5,868 nt of DNA from an uncultured Lachnospiraceae bacterium (lineage in GTDB: Bacteria; Bacillota_A; Clostridia; Lachnospirales; Lachnospiraceae): contig CAMWWF010000200.1 in the NCBI GenBank assembly GCA_947177885.1, forward strand, positions 1-5,868, written 5' to 3'. The stretch's first letter is position 1. Each line of letters begins with the position of its first letter. The notes under the pieces are model-generated. The model saw nothing but the letters and a program-made list of their open reading frames with translations. It was not told the DNA's origin and made no database searches. Below are positions 1 through 4,638 of this stretch, in pieces. The position numbers and the translations under genes are program-made.

Positions 1-496
1 GGGCCTGGATGCAGTCCGCCAGCCGCCTGCTGTGGGTGCTTCCCGTGTAGTAAAACACCTGTGCTCCGTGGACATATTCTTCCGGATAACTGTTTTGATG
101 AATACTCACCGTCAGATCAGGAGCCGTCCCGTGAATCAGTTCAATCCTTCTTTTCATATCCTGTACTTTCTTGTTGGATGCATCCGGGTCATTCAGCCCC
201 TGGTCAGACTCCCTGGTCATTACTACCTCTACGCCGTTCGCTTCCAGATATGTCTTTACTTTCTCCGCAATCTGCAGATTGATCTCCTTCTCCATTACGC
301 CGTTAATCCCCACCTTCCCGGGGTCGTCTCCCCCGTGTCCGGCATCGATAACCACGCACAGCTTTTCGCCCCGGTCCGCTCCCCTGACACCGCTGCCTGC
401 CACGTAAATACCGATCTCACGCCCCACATACAGCATGGAGACCAGCAGCGTCACGGTCATGCCCAGTGAAAATACCCGATACCAAAATTTGTCCAT
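1..496 (-). CDS. cwlD: N-acetylmuramoyl-L-alanine amidase, CwlD type (3' end cut off by window)
   Basis: Zinc amidase (Amidase_3 family) that cleaves the amide bond between muramic acid and the stem peptide. CwlD removes the peptide side chain as the first step of making muramic-delta-lactam in spore cortex. 165 codons are visible, beginning MDKFWYRVFSLGMTV. Residues 6-24 are a hydrophobic anchor or uncleaved signal, placing the enzyme outside the membrane. Three zinc ligands are visible: His54 in VIDAGHGGDDPG, Glu69 in the MEKEINL segment and His133 in VSIHQNSY. The VHGAQVFYY segment (142-150) resembles CwlD more than general autolysins. The second catalytic Glu near the C-terminus lies beyond the edge. 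The start is ATG at 496, with GGAAAATGAAGA just upstream; two other ATGs close by are in other frames. It lies 63 bp after the GH18 gene on the same strand with no terminator between, so co-transcription is likely. The family is clear; the cwlD symbol is inferred. Confidence 0.87.
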   Translation of the reverse strand, partial: MDKFWYRVFSLGMTVTLLVSMLYVGREIGIYVAGSGVRGADRGEKLCVVIDAGHGGDDPGKVGINGVMEKEINLQIAEKVKTYLEANGVEVVMTRESDQGLNDPDASNKKVQDMKRRIELIHGTAPDLTVSIHQNSYPEEYVHGAQVFYYTGSTHSRRLADCIQA

Positions 497-559
497 TCTT
501 CATTTTCCATGTGATTTTTTTAATATTTATATTCCCGGCCCGTTCCGTTTAGAAGAAAC

Positions 560-2260
560 CTACAGGTTCACATATGTCCTGATAAGCTTCCACACTTCCT
601 CCGTGCCGTAACCCAGCCGCCACACGGCCACTCCGCCGATGTCCCTGGCATTCATCACATTCAGCTTCACCGCAATGGATTCCGCGTCCTCCGCCCAAAT
701 CTGATACAGCGCGGAACCGCTCTGCCATTCACCGTAATTCTGACAGACTGTCTCGTCCCAGGTCAGCTCCGCCGATATCCCCTGCAAAAATTCCGGCAGA
801 TTTTTCAGCGTAATATATTCATCCGTTACTTCCGCTCCCTCCGTACGCCAGAGAATGGTATAGAATGGCAGCGCGTTTACCACCTTTTCCGCCGGAACCT
901 GCTCCAGAGTCCTGTCCAGTCCTCCGGACACATAACCGATGCTGGCCACACTGCCCGGGTCCCCGCTGCCTCTCCAGTGTTCGTCGTACCCCATAATAAT
1001 CACATAATCCAATATCCGCCCCTGAATATCGAGTCTGTAGTAGTCATTAAAATTCAGAGGCACATAATTATCCACCGACAAAATCAGGCCGCTGCCTCTG
1101 CACAAAACAGAAAGCTCCTTCAGAAACTGAATGTAATGTTCCCCACAGTCCTGCGTCAGTCCCTCAAAATCCACATTGATGCCGTCCAGTCCCAGTTCCA
1201 GAGCGGTATTTACCATTTCTCCGGTAAGTTTCCTGCGTTTCTCCGTGGAGGAAAGCACCTGATAACTGCTGACTTCGCTGCCCGTCTCGTTTCTGTAATT
1301 GAAGTTATCCCACACACCCCATACCTGAAGTCCCCGGTTATGGGCCTCAGCCACATACTGGGAAGACGCAAAGGAACGGAAATTGCCCTCATTGTCCGTA
1401 AGGCTGAACCATGTGGGAGCGATTACATTAATACCGTCGGACTCCGCCAGCATGGCGTTCAGCGTCGCGTTTCCGCCCTCTCCCCCGATGGAATGAAATC
1501 CCAGGCTCACCCTGCCCTCCATGGCAATGGAGGTATAGGGCTTTTCCACATAGTCCGTCACCGGTTCCTCAATATCCGAACTGAGATTCTCCATCCTCTT
1601 GTTTTGCACATACCCGATAATGGAATCCCCGGTTTTCACCTTGCTCCAGGTTTCCCCCATGTCCAGAATCTCCACTGTCTCACCCTCCTCCATCTCCCGA
1701 AGAATGGGACTTTTGATATCTCCTTCCAGGCGTACCTGGGTATCCCTGGAAATATCCATGGTCTCTTTGGTTCCCCACTGGGTGTAAAGCTGCAGATGCC
1801 TGTCAAACACAGTACAGGAGAAGTTTGCAAACAGTTTGATATATTCCGAGGCCAGATAGATGTCCTCCCCCTGGACAAAGCAGATCTCATATCCCATGGA
1901 GTGGCTTCCGTCTCTGTCCGTATATTCTGCTGCGCCGAAAGCCGCAGCTATGGTGTCATCTGCTGTGGTATAAAGAATCTTTTCTTCATTCCTGTCTACA
2001 TAAAAACCTTCGTTCAGGTATGTGCGTACCGTATCCATACGGAAATATACCATTCCGTTCTTCACAATCGCCTTGTGAGAGGTCAGTTCATCCTGAAGAA
2101 CAATTGCCAGCTGTCCCTCCGAAATTCCAAAATAGGCATCCATATCGGCCTGCTCCGTGCTGTAGGAATACTCTTCCATGAGCCTGCTGCCAAAACCTAT
2201 CACTGCAACAACAATGATTAATATCAATGCCACAACTACCGGTAATATTTTTCTCCTCAT
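560..2260 (-). CDS. membrane-anchored glycosyl hydrolase family 18 protein with SH3-like domain
   Basis: 566-residue predicted extracytoplasmic hydrolase, probably an N-acetylglucosaminidase acting on peptidoglycan like the spore-cortex enzymes SleL/YaaH; the substrate is inferred. Residues 1-24 are a charged start (MRRK) plus one hydrophobic segment with no clear cleavage site. Residues 62-163 resemble the copper-amine-oxidase N-terminal-like module found in cell-surface proteins of Clostridia. Residues 172-225 look like a bacterial SH3 domain (VEILDMGETWSKVKTGDSIIG), often used for wall binding. Residues 248-560 are the GH18 barrel. The active-site strand is DGINVDFE (359-366): Asp364 and the catalytic acid Glu366 are present, but the usual middle Asp is Asn362. 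IIMGYDEHW (421-429) and the VAVWRLGYG segment (545-552) are typical late barrel strands. No LysM repeats are present, unlike many SleL proteins. ATG at 2260 follows AAAGGTGA at good spacing; the stop is TAG at 560-562. First gene of a probable pair with cwlD. Confidence 0.92.
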   Translation of the reverse strand: MRRKILPVVVALILIIVVAVIGFGSRLMEEYSYSTEQADMDAYFGISEGQLAIVLQDELTSHKAIVKNGMVYFRMDTVRTYLNEGFYVDRNEEKILYTTADDTIAAAFGAAEYTDRDGSHSMGYEICFVQGEDIYLASEYIKLFANFSCTVFDRHLQLYTQWGTKETMDISRDTQVRLEGDIKSPILREMEEGETVEILDMGETWSKVKTGDSIIGYVQNKRMENLSSDIEEPVTDYVEKPYTSIAMEGRVSLGFHSIGGEGGNATLNAMLAESDGINVIAPTWFSLTDNEGNFRSFASSQYVAEAHNRGLQVWGVWDNFNYRNETGSEVSSYQVLSSTEKRRKLTGEMVNTALELGLDGINVDFEGLTQDCGEHYIQFLKELSVLCRGSGLILSVDNYVPLNFNDYYRLDIQGRILDYVIIMGYDEHWRGSGDPGSVASIGYVSGGLDRTLEQVPAEKVVNALPFYTILWRTEGAEVTDEYITLKNLPEFLQGISAELTWDETVCQNYGEWQSGSALYQIWAEDAESIAVKLNVMNARDIGGVAVWRLGYGTEEVWKLIRTYVNL

Positions 2261-2281
2261 CTTTGTTCACCTTTCTTCAGA

Positions 2282-2317
2282 ATGTAACTGTCCGCCTTCA
2301 GAGACAGACAGTTACAT
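2282..2317. repeat. perfect 11-bp inverted repeat at the GH18 start region
   Basis: ATGTAACTGTC (2282-2292) and GACAGTTACAT (2307-2317) are exact inverse complements separated by 14 bases. The dyad covers the predicted -10 box and start site and ends 21 bases before the GH18 ATG. No T-run follows it on either strand, so it is not a typical terminator. Because the predicted transcript starts inside one arm (about 2309), only read-through RNA would contain the whole hairpin. That favours a DNA operator, but an RNA hairpin in a longer transcript is possible. Confidence 0.7.
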
Positions 2318-2344
2318 CATAACACATTTGAGGACAAGCGTCAT
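2316..2344 (-). promoter_or_regulatory. predicted promoter of the GH18 gene
   Basis: On the minus strand, ATGACG (2344-2339) is followed after 17 bp by TATGAT (2321-2316), which is preceded by TGT and so forms an extended -10. The match is 4 of 6 and 5 of 6 to sigma-A consensus. Transcription would begin near 2309, giving a leader of about 48 bases to the ATG at 2260. The -10 box overlaps an arm of the inverted repeat at 2282-2317. I found no obvious sporulation-sigma promoter here, but I cannot exclude one. Confidence 0.5.
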
Positions 2345-2434
2345 CAACAAATTCCGGCAATTTTTCACAAACTTCCCGCGAGATCCAAACATTTGTTCCC
2401 GAGTATGCATGCCAAAGACCGTGCATTCCATACC

Positions 2435-2480
2435 GCCGCCGTCAGCGTGAGAGGCAATCCCATGGTGGGCAGACGGCAGC
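2435..2480 (-). repeat. nested hairpin between the 68-residue gene and the GH18 gene
   Basis: On the minus strand, GCTGCCGTC (2480-2472) can pair with GACGGCGGC (2443-2435) over 9 bp including one G-U pair. Inside the 28-base loop, CCCA and TGGG (2469-2466 and 2462-2459) can pair again around CCA. It begins 48 bases after the stop of the 68-residue gene. No U-run follows, so a standard intrinsic terminator is unlikely; it may still stabilise or end that transcript. The remainder of the 267-base interval 2261-2527 shows no gene that I can support. Confidence 0.4.
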
Positions 2481-2527
2481 ATTTCCTGCAGATGTCTGTA
2501 GCTCCGTTATCAGATGCCTTCCGTTTT

Positions 2528-2734
2528 TTACCGGCTTTTCACTTTATCAAAACGCACCTGCTCTATCGTTCCGTCAGAACCCAATACATAGTCTGCCATG
2601 TAGGGACTGTCTTCCCTTACAACTCTGGACACTGCCTCCGCAGGCCGCACGGCCCGCCCGTCCATATAAAGCGCAACACCGTTCCGGCACATCTGCTCCA
2701 GCTGTAAAAGCATGTCCTTTCTGGCAGCCTCCAT
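2528..2734 (-). CDS. small hypothetical protein, 68 residues
   Basis: I do not recognise this with certainty. The product begins MEAARKDMLLQLEQM, an amphipathic helix, followed by GVALYMDGRAVRPAEAV and DSPYMADYVLGSDGTIEQV, which reads like a compact soluble fold with short strands around the YMDG and YMADYV segments. It has no signal peptide or membrane segment and a single Cys (residue 16). The reading frame stays open to a TTG at 2818 (96 residues), but ATG at 2734 is preceded by AGAGGG at about 9 bases and I prefer it. The stop is TAA at 2528-2530. Codon use and composition look like real coding sequence, and the opposite-strand frame here looks random. It stands alone, 267 bp upstream of the GH18 gene on the same strand. 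The wording resembles small uncharacterised proteins I associate with Lachnospiraceae, but that is recollection only. Confidence 0.6.
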   Translation of the reverse strand: MEAARKDMLLQLEQMCRNGVALYMDGRAVRPAEAVSRVVREDSPYMADYVLGSDGTIEQVRFDKVKSR

Positions 2735-2865
2735 TACATCTGCCCTCTTATCATGCAAAAAAATACCCCCTTTTATCCGGTTTTCCGCCAAAAGGCCATT
2801 AATTTTGTGATGAATCAATCAGGAAAACCTTATAATATGGCAAATGTCTCCGGCAGTACTTACAA

Positions 2866-2886
2866 TGGCAATTATTTCCATTGCCA
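2866..2886. repeat. TGGCAAT dyad (possible operator)
   Basis: TGGCAAT (2866-2872) and ATTGCCA (2880-2886) are perfect inverse complements around 7 bases. A further direct copy, TGGCAAAT, lies at 2838-2845, 28 bp to the left of the first half-site. The group lies about 105-150 bp upstream of the 68-residue gene start. It could be a repressor or activator site, but no protein can be assigned from this sequence. Confidence 0.35.
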
Positions 2887-2978
2887 GATAAGTTTAAAAT
2901 GAATTATATTTGTGAAAATTAGTTGACATACTTATGACCAAGCGCATTCGCACGCAGCTTGCAAGACATCCTCAGAAT

Positions 2979-3008
2979 TATGACAGTTTTCCCCTTCTGT
3001 CATATAAT
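2979..3008 (+). promoter_or_regulatory. predicted promoter embedded in an inverted repeat
   Basis: On the plus strand ATGACA (2980-2985) is followed after exactly 17 bp by TATAAT (3003-3008), 5 of 6 and 6 of 6 to sigma-A consensus, with a start near 3015. The same bases form the inverted repeat TATGACAG-N10-CTGTCATA (2979-2986 and 2997-3004), so one arm covers the -35 and the other reaches the -10. On the minus strand the symmetric sequence gives ATGACA and CATAAT only 15 bp apart, a poorer promoter that would point at the 68-residue gene. The downstream target on the plus strand is unclear: either a 300-base alternative leader for mecA or a short untranslated RNA. Confidence 0.5.
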
Positions 3009-3222
3009 GTGAAATGTGATACACAATTTTAATGAAAAGGATGGAGCGGAACGAATTGTTCCAAAATAAAGTCAAATCAACCTGAAATTAAAGACTGTCG
3101 CCTCCCTCCCCGTACAGAGTACCGAAGGCATTTGCTTTCTTCATGATAACATCCCTTGACTGTTTTGGCAAGTGAAAGTTTACCCAGGATTATTAAAATT
3201 TTTTAAACTCCGGATTCTGCTA

Positions 3223-3251
3223 TTGACTTGCAGAAATTGAAAGTATATGAT
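3223..3251 (+). promoter_or_regulatory. mecA promoter
   Basis: TTGACT (3223-3228), 17 bp, TATGAT (3246-3251): 5 of 6 matches in each box at ideal spacing for a sigma-A promoter. The start would be near 3258. A run of A and T (3190-3207) sits at about -68 to -51, where an UP element could help RNA polymerase bind. The -10 overlaps the ATG at 3247, which rules that ATG out as the translation start for transcripts made here. Confidence 0.72.
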
Positions 3252-3274
3252 TGAGAAGCCCGCAGAAACAAACC

Positions 3275-3290
3275 CTGATCCACGGATCAG
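3275..3290. repeat. perfect dyad in the mecA leader
   Basis: CTGATCC (3275-3281), AC, GGATCAG (3284-3290): 7-bp arms around 2 bases. It lies about 17-32 bases after the predicted transcription start and 8 bases before the ribosome binding site. As DNA it has the shape of a dimer-binding operator; as RNA it would be a 5-bp stem with a 6-base loop. It is not the direct-repeat CtsR operator that controls clp genes in Bacillus. Confidence 0.55.
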
Positions 3291-3315
3291 CCATGCAGAA
3301 AGGATAGGTTGCCGC

Positions 3316-4050
3316 ATGAAGATAGAAAAAGTGAACGAAAACCAGATTCGCTGTACTCTGACCAGAGAAGATCTGGCCAGCCGCGAGCTGAAAATAAGCG
3401 AACTGGCTTACGGAACGGAAAAGGCCAAAACTCTCTTTCGGGATATGATGAGACAGGCCAATTTTGAATTTGGTTTTGAGGCGGAAGATATTCCCCTTAT
3501 GATAGAAGCCATTCCCCTGAATGCGGAATGCATCGTCCTGATTATTACAAAGGTGGAAGACCCTGAGGAGCTGGATACCCGATTTTCCAGATTTGCCCCC
3601 TCCGTTACGGAGGATCATGAAGACAGCGATTCGGATATGGCATTTGCGGAGACCGCATCCGACGAAGTGCTGGACCTGTTCCGTAAAATGCAGAGCGAAG
3701 GCGGCGAAACCATACATTCCGGCGGTGACGGCGCTGCTGACGACAAAAAAAGCGAAGTACAGAGCCGGATTTTTCTGGTGCCCTCTCTCCGGCAGATCAT
3801 AAATGTATCGGCCATTATCGCAGACAGCTATCACGGTGAAAGCGCCCTTTTTAAGGACCAGCGTTCCGGCGGCTATCTTCTCATGCTCACACGGGACGGC
3901 GACAGCGCCGAAGCTTTCGACAAAGCCTGCAACATTCTGTCCGAATACGGAAGTCTCCAGCGCTCCGCGGCGGGAAACGGCGCGTTTCTCACGGAGCACT
4001 GCGAAACACTGATTGGGAAAAAAGCCGTGCAGACTCTGAGCCTTGTATAA
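3316..4050 (+). CDS. mecA: MecA-family ClpC adaptor protein
   Basis: 244-residue adaptor that delivers substrate proteins to the ClpC unfoldase for ClpCP degradation in the cytoplasm (role known from Bacillus MecA; substrates here unknown). Residues 1-95 are the substrate-binding N-domain, opening MKIEKVNENQIRCTLT and including AYGTEKAKTLFRDMM and FGFEAEDIPLMIEAIP. Residues 97-148 form a long acidic, low-complexity linker rich in Asp, Glu, Ser and Gly. Residues 150-242 are the ClpC-binding C-domain (RIFLVPSLRQIINVS, SGGYLLMLTRDGDSAEAF). It is about 25 residues longer than the 218-residue Bacillus protein, mainly in the linker. The frame is open to an ATG at 3247, but that codon lies in the promoter; ATG 3316 follows AAAGGATAGG and begins exactly where MecA proteins begin. 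It is the only gene of its transcript, ending before a convergent gene and a hairpin. A 259-residue frame on the opposite strand is a shadow. Confidence 0.93.
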   Translation: MKIEKVNENQIRCTLTREDLASRELKISELAYGTEKAKTLFRDMMRQANFEFGFEAEDIPLMIEAIPLNAECIVLIITKVEDPEELDTRFSRFAPSVTEDHEDSDSDMAFAETASDEVLDLFRKMQSEGGETIHSGGDGAADDKKSEVQSRIFLVPSLRQIINVSAIIADSYHGESALFKDQRSGGYLLMLTRDGDSAEAFDKACNILSEYGSLQRSAAGNGAFLTEHCETLIGKKAVQTLSLV

Positions 4051-4104
4051 AACCTGCTATGCGGCAGCCGGTATTTCCGGAATCCTCTTCCTTTTTGAAG
4101 CATA

Positions 4105-4146
4105 AAGCGCCCCCGGCTCTCCCCTGCGGAAAAACCGGAGGCGTTT
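4105..4146. terminator. hairpin between convergent mecA and DUF1858 genes
   Basis: Arms 4105-4116 and 4135-4146 pair over 12 positions with one C-A mismatch and one G-U pair; the core is CGCC/GGCG plus CCGG/CCGG. The loop is 18 bases. On the plus strand the stem runs into TTTCTGTCACTTT, and on the minus strand into CTTTATG. The U-runs are short, so termination may be partial. The position, 55 bases after mecA and 37 bases after the opposing gene, fits a shared bidirectional terminator. Confidence 0.6.
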
Positions 4147-4182
4147 CTGTCACTTTACGCTTCGGCGCGGTCTGTCTCTGCC

Positions 4183-4374
4183 TTACAGCGCATTAATTGC
4201 CTTCATCAGTTCGTCAATGTCCAGTCCATGCACCATGGCCGCCTCCTCCAGAGATTCTCCCTGTGCAGAGGGACATCCCAGACAATGCATGCCCGCGTCC
4301 ATCAGCACCGGCGCCACATCGGGATTTGTTCTGAGTATTTCACCGATCGTCATTTCTTTTGTTATGCCTTCCAT
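4183..4374 (-). CDS. DUF1858 redox-disulfide domain protein
   Basis: 63-residue cytoplasmic protein that is essentially one DUF1858 domain (the hybrid-cluster-protein-associated redox disulfide family). The family signature is visible: [31 protein letters not shown], with Cys31 and Cys34 as the CxxC pair, then [23 protein letters not shown]. The pair is thought to act in thiol-disulfide exchange or metal handling; the exact partner is not known. ATG 4374 follows AGAGGAG at 7 bases, a strong site, and the family starts near here. An ATG at 4422 adds 16 residues but lies about 6 bases from the predicted transcription start, with no ribosome binding site. It is divergent from pflB across a shared control region, which suggests but does not prove a link to anaerobic metabolism. 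Confidence 0.88.
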   Translation of the reverse strand: MEGITKEMTIGEILRTNPDVAPVLMDAGMHCLGCPSAQGESLEEAAMVHGLDIDELMKAINAL

Positions 4375-4434
4375 ATTTTTCTCCTCTCTCTTTGTCAGTT
4401 CAGTCAGTGTGCACTGGCGCACTCCGCCTCCTAG

Positions 4435-4463
4435 ATTATATATCTTTTCGCAAAATCTGACAA
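4435..4463 (-). promoter_or_regulatory. promoter of the DUF1858 gene
   Basis: On the minus strand TTGTCA (4463-4458), 17 bp, TATAAT (4440-4435): 5 of 6 and 6 of 6 to sigma-A consensus. Transcription would start near 4428, giving a 54-base leader that includes the AGAGGAG ribosome binding site. Confidence 0.78.
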
Positions 4464-4513
4464 GCTATTCCTTATCCCGGAATTAACTCAAAAATGCGGA
4501 AGAATTCAGGCAA

Positions 4514-4531
4514 TGTACAGAAAAAAGTACA
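4514..4531. promoter_or_regulatory. dyad between the DUF1858 and pflB promoters
   Basis: TGTAC (4514-4518) and GTACA (4527-4531) are inverse complements around 8 bases; outside it AATGT (4512-4516) and ACATT (4531-4535) form an overlapping, wider dyad. It ends 10 bp before the pflB -35 box and lies 51 bp from the DUF1858 -35, a position suited to an activator of pflB. It does not match the FNR (TTGAT-N4-ATCAA) or Rex (TTGTTAA/TTAACAA) sites that I know. The arms are short, so chance is possible. Confidence 0.3.
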
Positions 4532-4541
4532 CATTCCCACC

Positions 4542-4570
4542 TTGACTCCGCACAGCCTTTTCCTTATAAT
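4542..4570 (+). promoter_or_regulatory. pflB promoter
   Basis: TTGACT (4542-4547), 17 bp, TATAAT (4565-4570): 5 of 6 and 6 of 6 to sigma-A consensus at ideal spacing. The start would be near 4577, leaving a leader of about 62 bases that ends with AGGAGG (4623-4628), 10 bases before the ATG. Together these suggest high expression. Confidence 0.82.
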
Positions 4571-4638
4571 AAAATCAAGGATTAGAAGCAGACAGTTTAG
4601 TTCATACTAATTCAAATTTTATAGGAGGTTATTTCAAA

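Larger units (their letters stand above)
2735..3222. other. long gene-poor intergenic region
   Basis: About 490 bases, AT-rich, between the divergent 68-residue gene and the mecA promoter. I see no tRNA, rRNA or convincing CDS. It holds scattered regulatory-looking elements: a TGGCAA direct copy plus a TGGCAAT dyad (2838-2886), a promoter embedded in an inverted repeat (2979-3008), a GGAAC-N5-GTTCC mini-hairpin (3048-3062), and AT-rich sequence with a 14-bp palindrome TTAAAATTTTTTAA just before the mecA promoter. One very short reading frame (3032-3085, 17 residues) follows the 2980 promoter but lacks a proper ribosome binding site. Confidence 0.6.

Noticed and set aside
32..469. 145-residue plus-strand open frame at the left edge
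   Set aside because: It is a shadow of cwlD, whose minus-strand translation has all expected zinc ligands.
977..2221. 414-residue plus-strand open frame opposite the GH18 gene
   Set aside because: It lies wholly inside a well-supported gene on the other strand, shows no recognisable domain and has a His- and Pro-rich shadow composition.
2735..2818. TTG start giving a 96-residue version of the small hypothetical protein
   Set aside because: It is a rare start codon with only a weak AAGG upstream; ATG 2734 has a better site and the extra 28 residues look less protein-like.
2831..2836. Perfect TATAAT on the plus strand as a -10 box
   Set aside because: The nearest -35-like sequence, TTGTGA at 2805, is 20 bp away, too far for a good promoter, and no gene follows directly.
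2923..2928. Perfect TTGACA on the plus strand as a -35 box
   Set aside because: No acceptable -10 box lies 16-18 bp downstream; ATTCGC is at the expected place.
3247..3315. Longer mecA reading frame starting at ATG 3247 (267 residues)
   Set aside because: The ATG is part of the TATGAT -10 box, there is no ribosome binding site, and the extra 23 residues do not resemble the MecA N-terminus, which begins at 3316.
3220..3999. 259-residue minus-strand open frame opposite mecA
   Set aside because: It is the antisense of a clear MecA sequence, lacks a family match and runs through the mecA promoter.
4375..4422. 16-residue N-terminal extension of the DUF1858 protein
   Set aside because: ATG 4374 has a strong AGAGGAG site at 7 bases; the upstream ATG is only about 6 bases from the predicted transcript start and has no ribosome binding site.
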